Notes: generated by a model not told the origin, from the letters alone. Shown: positions 26,169 to 36,124, numbered from the stretch's first letter. The stretch: 64,000 nucleotides of DNA from Gammaproteobacteria bacterium RIFCSPHIGHO2_12_FULL_63_22 (GCA_001801685.1 MGYJ01000006.1:68256-132255); one strand, 5' to 3'. Made by a program: numbers and translations.

Positions 26169-28292
26169 TTACCAGACGTGGACGCGTTTGTTCGGTGGCA
26201 GGTAGCGCGCCTGGCCCGGTTTGACGTCGAACGCGGCATACCAGGCGTCCTGGTTACGCACGGTTTCGGTACGGTACATGCCGGGCGAGTGCACGTTGGT
26301 CATCAGGCTGTTGCGCAGTGCGGCATCGCGCGCCTTGGCGCGGAATGCCTGCGCAAAGCCCAGGAAGAAACGCTGGTCCGGCGTCATGCCTTCCAGCGTG
26401 ACCGATGGTTTGCCCTCGCGCGACAGGGTGTAGGCGTCGTAGGCCGTTGCCAGGCCGGCGACATCTGCAATGTTCTCGCCCAGCGTCAGCTTGCCGTTGA
26501 CCGCGGCATCCGGGAACGGCTTGTACTGGTCGTACTGGGCAGCGAGTTCGGCGCAGGCCTTTTCGAAACTCTTGAAGTCCTCCGGCGTCCACCAGTTGGC
26601 GAGGCGTCCTGTTTCGTCGAAGAGCGCGCCGCTGGAATCGAAGCTGTGGCTGATCTCGTGGCCGATGACGGTGCCGATGGCGCCATAGTTGATGGCGTCA
26701 TCCGCGTTGGGGTCGAAGAAGGGCGCCTCGAGGATCGCCGCCGGGAAGATCAGGCGGTTTTCCAGCGGCAAGTTCATCGCGTTCACTTCCTGCGGCAGCA
26801 GGTACCACTCGGTGTGCTCGACCGGCGTGCCGAGCTTGGCGATGTTGCGCTGGTATTCGAACTCGGCGGCCCGCTGGCTGTTGCCCAGCGCGTCGTCGGC
26901 GCTGACCTGCAACGCGGAATAATCGATCCAGACGTCCGGGTAACCCATGCCGACTTTCATTCCGGCCAGCTTGGCCTTCGCGCGAGACTTGGTGGCCGGG
27001 TCCATCCAGTCAAGCTTGTCGATGCGCTTGTCGAAGGCTGCAACCAGGTTGGCCACCAGCTCATCCGCGCGTGCCTTGGTCTGCGCGCTGAAATGGCGTT
27101 GCACGTAAATCTTGCCGACTGCCTCGCCAATGCCGGTGTTGACTGCACCAACAGCACGCTTCCAGCGCGGCGATTGTTCCGGCGTACCGTTGAGCGTGGT
27201 GCCATGGAAGGCGAAGTTTTCATCGGCGAAGGCTTTCGGCAGCAGGCTCGCGGCGCGATCGAGCGCGTGGAAGGCCAGGTAGTCCTTCCAGGTTTCGATC
27301 GGTTGCGATCCGGCCAGTGCCGAAATGCCGGCAATCGCCTTGGGCTGCCAGGCCACGAACGAGTCCTGCTTGCCGAGGCCGGCTGCCTCGAAGAAGGCCG
27401 CCCAGTCGAGCCCCGGCGCCTTGCTGCTGAAATCCGCGCGCGACCAGTAGTTGGCGCCCTTCTTGATGTCGTTGGTTTCTTCCTGGCTGGCATGGCTGCG
27501 GGCAATGGCTGTTTCCAGCGCGACGATGCGCGATGCGCGCGCGGCGCCGTCGGTAATTCCTGCCAGCTCAAGCACCTTGGCGATATGCGCCTGGTATTGC
27601 TTGCGCAGTTCGGTGAAGCGACCGCCTTCCAGGTAGAAATCGCGGTCGGGCATGCCCAGGCCACCTTGCAACAGGTAAGGCGAGTACTGCGTCGGCTTGT
27701 CGAGGTCCTGCGCCACCCACAAGCCGAACAGGCGGTCGGTGTAATAGTCGGTGTTGTTCAGCAAATCCACATCGGCACGCAAGGTCTTGCCGATCGCGCT
27801 GGCGAGCGCGGCCTTGTCGTTGATGGCGGCGATGGCGTCGAGTTCGGCGCGCATCGGCGCCAGGCCCTTGGCTTCGATGCCGGCCTCATCCATGAAGGCG
27901 TTGTAGAAGTCGCCGATCTTGCGGGCTTCACCGGTGACCGATTTGTCGCTCGCTGATTCGTCGATGATCGCGCGGGTGCGCTCCGCCGCTTTTTCCGTCA
28001 GCGCGGTGAAGCTGCTGTAGCTGGAGCGGTCTGCCGGAATCTCGGTCTTCGCGACCCACTGTCCGTTGGCGTAATTGAAAAAGTTGTCCCCGGGCATCAC
28101 GCTGCGGTCCATGCCCGCAGTGTCGAAACCGAAGGCGCCGAGGGTCGGCTTGCCCGCTTCCGGGGCCGGGGTGGCCACGGGCGTGGTGGCGACCGCAGGC
28201 GTGGGTTCGCTGCGCGAACAGGCGCCGGCAATGACGACGGCAAGGGCGCCGGCAAGCAGGGCGGGGACGGGAAGTCGGCGGGGCAGGGACAT
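26169..28292 (-). CDS. M13 family metallopeptidase lipoprotein (neprilysin/PepO-like)
   Basis: A 707-residue zinc endopeptidase with lipoprotein signal (AGAC, Cys25) and a Pro/Ala/Thr linker. The M13 pattern is complete: NAMNLPLENRLIFPAAILEAPFFD, zinc site HEISH (His545, Glu546, His549) in VIGHEISHSFDSSG, third ligand Glu606 in GENIADVAG with Asp610, and the C-terminal end RVHVW close to the family RVW. It should cleave peptides of modest length from a membrane-anchored position in the periplasm or outer membrane. The start ATG at 28292 gives a clean signal sequence. Single gene, divergent from the lipoprotein at 28419. Confidence 0.94.
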   Translation of the reverse strand: MSLPRRLPVPALLAGALAVVIAGACSRSEPTPAVATTPVATPAPEAGKPTLGAFGFDTAGMDRSVMPGDNFFNYANGQWVAKTEIPADRSSYSSFTALTEKAAERTRAIIDESASDKSVTGEARKIGDFYNAFMDEAGIEAKGLAPMRAELDAIAAINDKAALASAIGKTLRADVDLLNNTDYYTDRLFGLWVAQDLDKPTQYSPYLLQGGLGMPDRDFYLEGGRFTELRKQYQAHIAKVLELAGITDGAARASRIVALETAIARSHASQEETNDIKKGANYWSRADFSSKAPGLDWAAFFEAAGLGKQDSFVAWQPKAIAGISALAGSQPIETWKDYLAFHALDRAASLLPKAFADENFAFHGTTLNGTPEQSPRWKRAVGAVNTGIGEAVGKIYVQRHFSAQTKARADELVANLVAAFDKRIDKLDWMDPATKSRAKAKLAGMKVGMGYPDVWIDYSALQVSADDALGNSQRAAEFEYQRNIAKLGTPVEHTEWYLLPQEVNAMNLPLENRLIFPAAILEAPFFDPNADDAINYGAIGTVIGHEISHSFDSSGALFDETGRLANWWTPEDFKSFEKACAELAAQYDQYKPFPDAAVNGKLTLGENIADVAGLATAYDAYTLSREGKPSVTLEGMTPDQRFFLGFAQAFRAKARDAALRNSLMTNVHSPGMYRTETVRNQDAWYAAFDVKPGQARYLPPNKRVHVW

Positions 28293-28407
28293 GGCGACAC
28301 CAGGTCAGGAACGGAATGCCGAGCATAGGTCCGCCGCGAGCCGGGCGCACGATGCAAAGGTCATGCGAGGGCAGCCGGCGTTCAGCAAGCTTTGGCCCGG
28401 GCAACGG

Positions 28408-28413
28408 TATAAG
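28408..28413 (+). promoter_or_regulatory. Candidate -10 element placing a leaderless start
   Basis: TATAAG ends six bases before the ATG of the lipoprotein gene at 28419. A transcript starting the usual distance from this box would begin at or next to the ATG, so the mRNA may be leaderless; no clear ribosome site is present. No good -35 hexamer at 16-18 bases is seen. Confidence 0.3.
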
Positions 28414-28418
28414 GGCGC

Positions 28419-29075
28419 ATGACAATCGCCTTCGTAACCCGCACGCTCGTCCCGATCGCCCTGCTGGCCTTGCTGGCGGCCTGCGAACGACCGCACGGCC
28501 CGCCGCCGCCAAAGGCCGAATCGGCCAACCCGGCCAGCCAGCCCGCGCCGTCCACCGTGGCGCTGTCGGGCACCATCCTGGACCCGCAACCCAATCCTGC
28601 GGCGGCCAGGCCGCCGACGCCCGCTACCCGGGCTTCAGCAGCGGCGGCCGCCGGCACGGGTGCATCCGGGTCCACCGCCGGTTACGCATCGGGATCTGCC
28701 GACGACCGTTATTCGGGCGATGGCGCGGACCCGCAGGCCCTGCGCGATTTCCAGGCGGAACAGGAACGTCGTGATCGCGAGATGCTCGACCAGGATCTGT
28801 CGGAAGCCCAGATGCGCGCACGCGATGAAGCCTGGGACCGCGAGCGAGCCAATGCGGCCCTCGATGAAACCGAGATCGCTCCGCCCGAAGACAGCAATGG
28901 CGGCCGCGAGGCCTATGACCTGCCGCGGGAAGACGGCGACTGGTCACCGTCCGACGAGCTTGCGCCCGACGACGAAGCGCTGATTGATGAACCGCCCTTC
29001 GACGAGCCGCCCTACGAGGACGATCCCGAGCTCGATGATGGCTATGATCCGCGCGAGGGCGCCTACCGCCCCTGA
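28419..29075 (+). CDS. Acidic low-complexity lipoprotein
   Basis: A 218-residue protein with lipobox LAAC (Cys22). The mature part is Pro/Ala-rich (about 23-80), then a short charged helical stretch (ALRDFQAEQERRDREMLDQD, near 106-125, possibly coiled coil), and a strongly acidic Asp/Glu/Pro-rich tail (DEPPFDEPPYEDDPELDDGY). No fold or family is recognised. It is probably a disordered surface or periplasmic lipoprotein. It is divergent from the M13 peptidase and convergent with the glycosyltransferase. Codon use looks like that of its neighbours. Confidence 0.75.
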   Translation: MTIAFVTRTLVPIALLALLAACERPHGPPPPKAESANPASQPAPSTVALSGTILDPQPNPAAARPPTPATRASAAAAAGTGASGSTAGYASGSADDRYSGDGADPQALRDFQAEQERRDREMLDQDLSEAQMRARDEAWDRERANAALDETEIAPPEDSNGGREAYDLPREDGDWSPSDELAPDDEALIDEPPFDEPPYEDDPELDDGYDPREGAYRP

Positions 29076-29102
29076 TGCGGGGGAGTTCCAGGCGACGCGC
29101 GT

Positions 29103-30179
29103 CTAGCCCAGCGCCTTGCGCACCTGCTCGATGCGGCGATCCATCGAGTAGCGGTTGTTGATGACATTGCGATGCTCGCGGCTGGTCTTGAACCAGCGCG
29201 CGTAATTGGCATGCAGGTCGCGCAATTTCGCGATCGCATCATCGAGCTGCGGCTCGCCCCAGTTCATGCCCATGTGGTAATAGGGCACGAATTCTTCCAT
29301 GCCGTAGGCGGGCGACATGCTGCTCTTGACCAGGCCTTGTTCGTGCACGAACTCGGTAGGCGCCGACCATCCGGTATGGATGACGGGTTTGCCCGACAGC
29401 GTCGCTTCCCACGCCGGCAGTCCCCAGCCCTCGCCATGCGACAGGCTGATGAAGGCATGCGAGTCGGCGTGCAACTGGCGGATCTGCGCGGTGCTGTAGT
29501 GCTCGGTGGCGATCTCGATGCGCGGCAGCGCGCGGCGCGGACGCGTGCGCGACAGGCTGTAGTTGATGGCGTTCTGGACGAAGCTGCGGCTCTTTTCCGG
29601 ATCGGTATGGCGATGCACCTTCAGCGTGAGCACCGTGTCGGTATTGCCGTCGAAAGCCGCGCAATAGGCGCGAAGCAGGTTGACCGGGTTCTTGCGCGCC
29701 GACCACTGGAAGATCGACAGCAGTCGCAGCGGGCCCGGCGCCGGTTGGGCGACCGGCAACGATGTCGCATCCACGCCGACCACCGACACCGGCACGGTAA
29801 CGCCGGAAGCAATGAAGACGCTGCGCACCCATTCGGAGGGCACCCACATCGCGTCCATCTGGTTGCAGGCAACTACCCAGTCATCGGGCAGTCGGTCGGT
29901 CTCGAACATCGAGTAGCCGATGTTGCGCGCGCCGGGAAGCCGGAAGCGCTCGAAGAGCGGCGGAATCATGTTGACGATGTTGACCTCGGCATCAACGTCC
30001 AGGCTCATCAGCCGTTCGGCCTGCTTGCCCAGTTCGCCGAAGTCCACGTCAACCGTCTTCACCGGGATCTCGTGCACGGCCACCTGGTAGCCGCCCTGCA
30101 CGAGTTGATTGATGATGATCCGGCCCAGCTCCGCGTAGCCCATGTGCGACTTGATCGGGCTGCAAAAACGCACTTTCAT
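29103..30179 (-). CDS. Glycosyltransferase (GT-B, group 1-like)
   Basis: A 358-residue GT-B protein starting MKVRFCSPIKSHMGYAELGR. The C-terminal half carries the nucleotide-sugar-binding region: LRLLSIFQWSARKNPVNLLR (about 187-206), ADSHAFISLSHGEGWGLPAWEA (EX7E-like region near 265-290) and a GKPVIHTGWSAPTEF motif. The family transfers a sugar from a nucleotide donor; acceptor unknown. The frame is open to 30407 inside the outer-membrane factor gene, but the ATG at 30179 begins the recognised sequence. It is 31 bases downstream of the outer-membrane factor stop and may be the last cistron of the RND operon by readthrough, although it has no obvious link to efflux. Confidence 0.85.
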   Translation of the reverse strand: MKVRFCSPIKSHMGYAELGRIIINQLVQGGYQVAVHEIPVKTVDVDFGELGKQAERLMSLDVDAEVNIVNMIPPLFERFRLPGARNIGYSMFETDRLPDDWVVACNQMDAMWVPSEWVRSVFIASGVTVPVSVVGVDATSLPVAQPAPGPLRLLSIFQWSARKNPVNLLRAYCAAFDGNTDTVLTLKVHRHTDPEKSRSFVQNAINYSLSRTRPRRALPRIEIATEHYSTAQIRQLHADSHAFISLSHGEGWGLPAWEATLSGKPVIHTGWSAPTEFVHEQGLVKSSMSPAYGMEEFVPYYHMGMNWGEPQLDDAIAKLRDLHANYARWFKTSREHRNVINNRYSMDRRIEQVRKALG

Positions 30180-30210
30180 CGGTATTTCCCACGCTTCAAT
30201 CCGATGCGCA

Positions 30211-31704
30211 CTATAGCCGAGCCGGCTCCCGGGCTGTTGCGCCGGCGCCCGCAACCGGGGCCGCGAGGGCCTTCCTGGCAGGCAGGATTTCCGGCCAACC
30301 GCCCGCACCGGTGCGATACAACTGCACCAGGCTCGACAGGCTGCGGGTGCGACCCTGCGCCAGCGCATCCTGGAATTGCAGTTGGGTGCGCTCGGCATCC
30401 AGGACATCGAACAAGGTACCTACGCCCGCCTCGAATCGTGTGCGCGACAGGCGTGCTGCCTGTTCGCTCTGCAGCGCGGCTGCCTGCAGGTGCGCATCTT
30501 CCTCGCGCGACTTGGCGTAGGACACCAGTGCGTTTTCGGTTTCTTCCAGCGCGTTCAGCACGGTTTTTTCATAGCGCGCCAGTTCGCCCTCTGCATCGGC
30601 ATCCGCTGCAGCGATGCGCGCTCGCACCCGCCCGATATCGAGGAAGGACCAGTCCACGCCCAGGGCCACGACCCGGGTCTCGCTGTCACGACCAAACAGG
30701 GCGCTGCGTGCAAAGGATTGCGATCCCAGCAAACCCGAGAGGTTGAAGCGAGGAAACAGGTCTGCGGTGGCAATGCCGATACGTGCGGTGGCCGCGTGCA
30801 GGCGATATTCCGCGGCGGCCACGTCAGGGCGTCGACGCAGCAGGTCGCCGGGTGCGCCCGGGTCGATTCCGGGTGGCAGCGCCGGCAAACCGGACGGCGC
30901 CTGCAGTTGGTCGACCAGGGCATCGGGCGTGCGCCCGCTGAGCACGGAAAGCCGATGCGCGAGCAAGGCAATCCGCGCTTCCAGTGCCGGCACGCGCGAG
31001 GCGGTGCTCTCCGATTGTGCGCGGGCGCGCGCGGCATCGAATTCGGTGCCGCGGCCGGCGGCGAGGCCGCTTTCGACCAACCGCAAGGTTTCGGCCTGGC
31101 TCTCGAGGTTGTCGCGGGCGACTTGCAGGCGTAGCTGCAGGCCACGCAGCGTTACGTAGTCATCTACAACTTGCGCGACCAGGCTGACTTGAAGCGCCTG
31201 AAGGTCGGCCGACAGCGCGTGGGTGTCAGCCTTGCCTGCTTCGATACTCCTTTCCAGGCGGCCGAATAGGTCGAGCTCCCAGGAAACCTGCGCGGCCAAC
31301 TGGTGGTCGCGACCATCGCGCTGATCGCGCGAAAGGCCGGGCGCCTGGTCCTGGCTCAACCGGACATCGCTGGCGCTGCCCGACGCCGTCAGCGTCGGCA
31401 GCTGGTCGTACCGCGCGCCACGCAGCAAGGCCTGGGCCGAATCCAGGCGACTCAGTGCGATGCGCAGTTCGTGGTTGTTGCGCAGCGTCGTTGTCACCAA
31501 TTCGTCAAGGAAGGGATCCTGCAACGTTAACCAGAAGTTTGACTCGACTGAAGGCGCAGTTGACGTGACCGACGAATCCGCACGAATGAATTTGTCCGGC
31601 GTCTCAATCGAAGGCCTCACATGGTCCGGCCCGACCGTGCAGGCGGCGAGGATCGCCGACAGCACGGCCACGGCCAGGGGTTTTACTGCAATCAAATTAC
31701 GCAT
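30211..31704 (-). CDS. RND efflux outer-membrane factor lipoprotein (OprM/NodT-like)
   Basis: A 497-residue TolC-like outer-membrane channel with lipobox LAAC (Cys22) followed by TVGPDHVRP, the standard start of OprM/NodT proteins. Two repeated OEP halves are visible, each with helical DSAQALLRGARYDQLPTLTA- and ALGVDWSFLDIGRVRARIAA-type segments, and the RRRPDVAAAEYRL motif between. It forms the exit duct for the pump at 31697. Its ATG overlaps the last eight bases of the pump gene, so the two are coupled. The frame is open to 31776 but the signal sequence fixes the start. Confidence 0.94.
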   Translation of the reverse strand: MRNLIAVKPLAVAVLSAILAACTVGPDHVRPSIETPDKFIRADSSVTSTAPSVESNFWLTLQDPFLDELVTTTLRNNHELRIALSRLDSAQALLRGARYDQLPTLTASGSASDVRLSQDQAPGLSRDQRDGRDHQLAAQVSWELDLFGRLERSIEAGKADTHALSADLQALQVSLVAQVVDDYVTLRGLQLRLQVARDNLESQAETLRLVESGLAAGRGTEFDAARARAQSESTASRVPALEARIALLAHRLSVLSGRTPDALVDQLQAPSGLPALPPGIDPGAPGDLLRRRPDVAAAEYRLHAATARIGIATADLFPRFNLSGLLGSQSFARSALFGRDSETRVVALGVDWSFLDIGRVRARIAAADADAEGELARYEKTVLNALEETENALVSYAKSREEDAHLQAAALQSEQAARLSRTRFEAGVGTLFDVLDAERTQLQFQDALAQGRTRSLSSLVQLYRTGAGGWPEILPARKALAAPVAGAGATAREPARL

Positions 31705-34700
31705 GGACAGTCTCCGGCAGCGTCGGCGCCGAATGCGAAACCAGCGGGCGAGCCACCAGCTTGCGCAGCGCGACATAGAACACAGGGGTGAGGAACAGGC
31801 CGAACAAGGTCACGCCCAACATGCCGGCGAACACGGTGATGCCGGTGACCGAGCGCACTTCACTGCCCGGGCCGCTGCCGAACACCAGCGGCAAGGTGCC
31901 GGCGATGAAGGCGATGGAGGTCATCACGATGGGGCGCAGGCGCAGGCGGCAAGCTTCCAGCGCGGATTCGACGATGCCCTTGCCCTGCAATTCGAGCTCA
32001 CGCGCAAACTCCACGATCAGGATGGCGTTCTTGCACGCCAGGCCCATCAACACGACCAGTCCTACCTGCACGAACACATTATTGTCGCCACCGGTCATCC
32101 ACACGCCGAACAGCGCCGACAGCAGCGTCATCGGAACGATCAGGATGACAGCCAGCGGCAGCGTCCAGCTTTCATACAACGCAGCCAGCACCAGGAAGGC
32201 AAGCAACACGGCCAGGGGGAAGATCACCAGCGCGGCATTGCCCTGGGTCGCCTGCTGGAAGCTCAGGTCGGTCCATTCGATATTCATGCCGTTGGGCAGG
32301 ATCTGCGGCGCCATCGCCGACAGTTTCGCCATCGCTTCGGTGGACGAGAGGATGCGCGGATCGGCATCGCCGATCAGGTCTGCCGCCGGGTAGCCGTTGT
32401 AACGGATCACCGGGTCCGGTCCATAGCTCTGGCTGATGCTGACCATGCTTCCGATCGGCACCATCTCGCCGTTGGCGTTGCGGGTGCGCAGGCTGGCGAT
32501 GTCCTCCACGTTGTCGCGGAAGCCGGCATCGGCCTGCGCGATCACCTGGTAGGTGCGGCCGAAACGATTGAAGTCATTCACATACGCCGAACCCAGGTAG
32601 GTCTGCAGCGTGTCGAACAATTCCGTCAGAGGCACGCCCTGCGCCTTGGCCTTGTCGCGATCGACCTTGGCGTCGAGCTGCGGCACGTTGGCCTGGTAGG
32701 TGCTGATCGGGAAATGCATGCCCGGCGTTTGCGAGATCGCGCCCGACAAGGCACCTACGGCATTCTGCAACTGGCCATAACCCAGGCCCGCGCGATCCTG
32801 CACGAACAAGGAGTAGCCCGAACCCTGGCCGAGGCCGAGGATCGGCGGCGGCATGATCGAGAACGCAAAGCCACCCTTCAAGGCAGAGAACTTGGCGTTG
32901 ATCTCGGCATTGATCTCTTCGGCCGTGTGCTTGCGCTCGTTCTGCGGCTTGAGCGGGAAAAACACCGTGCCGGTATTCGGCGTATTGGTGAACTGCAGCG
33001 CATTCAGGCCGGGGAAGGCCACGGCATTGTCGACGCCCTCCACGTTGAGCGCGATGTCACTCATGGTGCGTATCATCGCGTCGGTACGCGCCAGGGATGC
33101 ACCTTCCGGAAGCTTCACGCCGCCGATCAGGTACAGCTTGTCCTGGGTGGGGATGAAGCCCCCCGGCACGGCGCTGAACATCACGCCGGTGCCGACGAGC
33201 AACGCCGCGTACACCGCGAACACGGCGCCGCGCTTGCCCAGCACTTTGCCGATCGTGCCCTGGTATCCCTCGGAACTGCGGCCGAAGAAGCGATTGAAGG
33301 GACGGAACAGCCAGCCGAACGCCTTGTCGATCAGGCGTGACGGGGCATCCTTCTCGGCATCGTGGGGCTTTAGCAACGCGGCGGCCAACGCCGGCGACAG
33401 GGTCAGCGAATTGATCGCGGAGATCACCGTGGAAATGGCGATGGTCACGGCGAACTGCTTGTAGAACTGGCCGGTGACGCCCGACAGGAAGGCCATCGGC
33501 ACGAACACGGCGCACAACACCAACGCGATCGCGATGATCGGGCCGGACACTTCGCGCATGGCCTGGTGCGCCGCCGCCAGCGGTGTCTTGCCTTCGGAAA
33601 TATTGCGCTCGACGTTTTCCACGACGACGATCGCGTCATCGACCACGATGCCGATGGCCAGGACCAGTCCAAAAAGAGTCAGCGTGTTGATCGAGAAGCC
33701 AAGCACATACAGCGCGGCAAACGTGCCAACCACGGAAACGGGCACGGCCAGCAAGGGAATGATGGACGCCCGCCAGGTCTGCAGGAACAGGATGACGACC
33801 AGCACGACCAGCAAGGTCGCTTCCAGCAGCGTGGTCACCACGGCCTTGATCGAGTCGCGCACGAACACGGTCGGGTCGTACACCACTTCGTAGCTCAGGC
33901 CTTCCGGGAAGCGCGTGGAAAGCTCGGCCATCTTGGCGCGCACGGCATCCGACAACGCGATCGCATTGGCGCCCGGCGACTGGAAGATCGGGATCGCGAC
34001 GGCGTCCTTGTTGTCGAGTTGCGAGCGCAAGGTGTAGTTGCCTGCGCCGAGTTCGATGCGCGCCACGTCGGAAAGGCGGACAATTTCGCCATCGCTGCCG
34101 CTCTTGATCACGATGCGGCCGAACTCTTCTTCGGTCTGCAGTCGGCCCTGGGCGTTGATGGACACCAGGAAGTCGCTTTGGATCGGGGTGGGCTCCGCGC
34201 CCAGCTGGCCGGCGGAGACCTGCACGTTCTGTTCGCGCACGGCACGCACGACATCACCGGCAGTCAGGCCGCGCGCGGCGACCTTGTTCGGATCCAGCCA
34301 CAGTCGCATGGCGTAATCGCCGGAGCCGAACAGCGCGGCCTGGCCAACGCCCGGCAGGCGCGCCAGTTCGTCCTTCACTTTCAGCGTGGCGTAGTTGCGC
34401 AGGTACAGGGAGTCGTACTTGCCCTCGGGTGACAACAGGTGCACGACCATGGTCAGCGTGGGGGAACGCTTCTGCGTGGTCACGCCTTGTCGGCGTACGT
34501 CTTCAGGCAGGCGCGCAAGCGCCTGGCTGACACGGTTCTGCACCTGTACCTGCGCTTCGTCGGGGTCGGTGCCCGGAGTGAAGGTGACGGTAATCACCAG
34601 TACGCCGTCACTGCCGGCGACCGACTTCATGTACATCATGTCCTCGACGCCGTTGATCGCTTCCTCGAGCGGCGTCGCCACCGTTTCTGCGATGACCTTC

Positions 34701-34867
34701 GGGTTGGCGCCGGGATAGATCGCCTGCACCTGCACGGTCGGCGGCACCACTTCGGGGTACTCGCTGATGGGCAGCTGCGGGATGGCGATCAGGCCTGCGG
34801 CGAAGATGATGATGGACAACACGGCCGCGAAGATCGGCCGGTCGATGAAGAATCTTGAAAAGTCCAT
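31697..34867 (-). CDS. RND multidrug efflux pump, HAE1 family inner-membrane subunit (AcrB/MexB-like)
   Basis: A 1056-residue pump, close to the 1030-1050 usual for AcrB. It opens MDFSRFFIDRPIFAAVLSII and has the twelve-helix RND layout with two large periplasmic loops. The proton-relay pair Asp410-Asp411 lies in GIVVDDAIVVVENVER (equivalent to AcrB 407/408). The segments GSGDYAMRLWLDP, GYPAADLIGDADP and GLACKNAILIVEFAREL are typical of HAE1 drug pumps. It takes up substrates from the periplasm and outer leaflet and exports them with the adaptor (34904) and channel (30211). Third-last gene of the operon; 36 bases separate it from the adaptor. Confidence 0.96.
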   Translation of the reverse strand: MDFSRFFIDRPIFAAVLSIIIFAAGLIAIPQLPISEYPEVVPPTVQVQAIYPGANPKVIAETVATPLEEAINGVEDMMYMKSVAGSDGVLVITVTFTPGTDPDEAQVQVQNRVSQALARLPEDVRRQGVTTQKRSPTLTMVVHLLSPEGKYDSLYLRNYATLKVKDELARLPGVGQAALFGSGDYAMRLWLDPNKVAARGLTAGDVVRAVREQNVQVSAGQLGAEPTPIQSDFLVSINAQGRLQTEEEFGRIVIKSGSDGEIVRLSDVARIELGAGNYTLRSQLDNKDAVAIPIFQSPGANAIALSDAVRAKMAELSTRFPEGLSYEVVYDPTVFVRDSIKAVVTTLLEATLLVVLVVILFLQTWRASIIPLLAVPVSVVGTFAALYVLGFSINTLTLFGLVLAIGIVVDDAIVVVENVERNISEGKTPLAAAHQAMREVSGPIIAIALVLCAVFVPMAFLSGVTGQFYKQFAVTIAISTVISAINSLTLSPALAAALLKPHDAEKDAPSRLIDKAFGWLFRPFNRFFGRSSEGYQGTIGKVLGKRGAVFAVYAALLVGTGVMFSAVPGGFIPTQDKLYLIGGVKLPEGASLARTDAMIRTMSDIALNVEGVDNAVAFPGLNALQFTNTPNTGTVFFPLKPQNERKHTAEEINAEINAKFSALKGGFAFSIMPPPILGLGQGSGYSLFVQDRAGLGYGQLQNAVGALSGAISQTPGMHFPISTYQANVPQLDAKVDRDKAKAQGVPLTELFDTLQTYLGSAYVNDFNRFGRTYQVIAQADAGFRDNVEDIASLRTRNANGEMVPIGSMVSISQSYGPDPVIRYNGYPAADLIGDADPRILSSTEAMAKLSAMAPQILPNGMNIEWTDLSFQQATQGNAALVIFPLAVLLAFLVLAALYESWTLPLAVILIVPMTLLSALFGVWMTGGDNNVFVQVGLVVLMGLACKNAILIVEFARELELQGKGIVESALEACRLRLRPIVMTSIAFIAGTLPLVFGSGPGSEVRSVTGITVFAGMLGVTLFGLFLTPVFYVALRKLVARPLVSHSAPTLPETVHA

Positions 34868-34903
34868 GTTGCGGATTCCTATGGCGGCTCGTGGCCGCCG
34901 TTC

Positions 34904-36121
34904 TTATTTGGCGGCGGCGACGGCGGTGGTCGGCAGGGCAGGCTTGGGCGCGGCGGGCTTGGTTTCCATCTCGACCACGGCTGCCTTGACCGGCATTCCC
35001 GGGAAGAAGATCTTCTGCACGCCATCGATCACCACGCGGTCGGTGGGTGCGAGGCCGTTGCTGACCACGCGCAGTCCATTGACCATGCGGCCGAGCGTCA
35101 CGTCCTTGCGCGCCGCGAGGTTGTCGGCGCCGACCACGTAGACGTACTTGCGGTCCTGGTCGGTCAGCACGGCCTTGTCGTCGATCAGCAGGGCCTTGAA
35201 TTCGGCGCTGCCTTCCAGCTGCACCCGGGCGAACAAGCCTGGCGTGAAGATGCGATCGGGATTGGGCAGCACGGCGCGGGCGCGAATGGTGCCGGTGCGC
35301 GGGTCTACCTGGTTGTCGATGAAGTCGACGCGGCCGGCATGCGGATAGCCGGTTTCGTTGGCCAGGCCGACGCGGACCGGGTTGTGCGATTCACTGCGTT
35401 CACCCTTGCGCGCGAGGTCGTTGTAGCGCAGGTAGGTCTGCTCGTCGCTTTCGAAATCCACGTACACCGGGTCGAGCGACACCAGCGTTGCCAACAAGGT
35501 GGAATCGGCCTGCGCCAGGTTGCCTGTGGTTACCAGGGCACGTCCGGCGCGGCCGGAGATGGGCGCGCGAATCTCGGTGAACTGCAGGTTCAGGCGTGCG
35601 GTTGCAACTGCCGCCTCGGCGCCGCGCACGGCGGCGTTGCCCTGTGCGCTGGCCGCGTGGCGGGCTTCGAATTCCTCGCGGGAAATCACTTTCGCTTCGA
35701 TCAGGCTCTGCGCGCGGGCGTCCTGGGTCTGGGCCAGCTTGGCCTCGCTGCGCGCACGCTCCAGGTTGGCTTGCGCCTGCGCCAAGGCGGCCTGGTACGG
35801 ACGCTGGTCGATCACGAACAGCAGGTCGCCGCGGCGAACTTCCTGTCCTTCGTCGTAGGCGACGCGATCGATGTAGCCGCTCACGCGCGGGCGCAGCTCG
35901 ACCGATTCCACGGCGCTGATGCGACCGGTGAAGTCGTCCCATTCCCGGACATTGCGGGAGATGACCGGCGCGATGCTGACTTCGGCGGCGGGCGGACCGC
36001 CGGCAGGCGTTGCCGCCTGGGTGCCGCAGCCCGCGCTGGCCAGGGCCACGAGGATGCCGGCGGCCAGCGCGAGCACGGCGGGAACCGAACGACGGATCAG
36101 GGGAGAGGTTTGGGTTTTCAT
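34904..36121 (-). CDS. RND efflux periplasmic adaptor lipoprotein (AcrA/MexA-like)
   Basis: A 405-residue membrane fusion protein with lipobox SAGC (Cys32). Order of parts: first barrel-sandwich half (VELRPRVSGYIDRVAYDEGQ, about 75-95), helical hairpin rich in QAQANLERARSEAKLAQTQ (about 115-165), second lipoyl half (FTEIRAPISGRAGRALVTTG), beta-barrel and membrane-proximal domains, and an Ala/Pro-rich C-terminus. It links the pump and the outer-membrane factor. It begins 3 bases after the stop of the SDR-like gene, so all five genes are likely one operon. Confidence 0.95.
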   Translation of the reverse strand: MKTQTSPLIRRSVPAVLALAAGILVALASAGCGTQAATPAGGPPAAEVSIAPVISRNVREWDDFTGRISAVESVELRPRVSGYIDRVAYDEGQEVRRGDLLFVIDQRPYQAALAQAQANLERARSEAKLAQTQDARAQSLIEAKVISREEFEARHAASAQGNAAVRGAEAAVATARLNLQFTEIRAPISGRAGRALVTTGNLAQADSTLLATLVSLDPVYVDFESDEQTYLRYNDLARKGERSESHNPVRVGLANETGYPHAGRVDFIDNQVDPRTGTIRARAVLPNPDRIFTPGLFARVQLEGSAEFKALLIDDKAVLTDQDRKYVYVVGADNLAARKDVTLGRMVNGLRVVSNGLAPTDRVVIDGVQKIFFPGMPVKAAVVEMETKPAAPKPALPTTAVAAAK

Positions 36122-36124
36122 GGG

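Noticed and set aside
26178-27956. 592-codon open frame on the plus strand
   Set aside because: Antisense to the M13 peptidase. Composition and lack of motifs point to a shadow frame.
31460-33340. 626-codon open frame on the plus strand
   Set aside because: It lies antisense to the RND pump and outer-membrane factor genes, which have full-length family sequence. Its His/Arg/Gln-rich translation is typical of antisense frames in GC-rich coding DNA.
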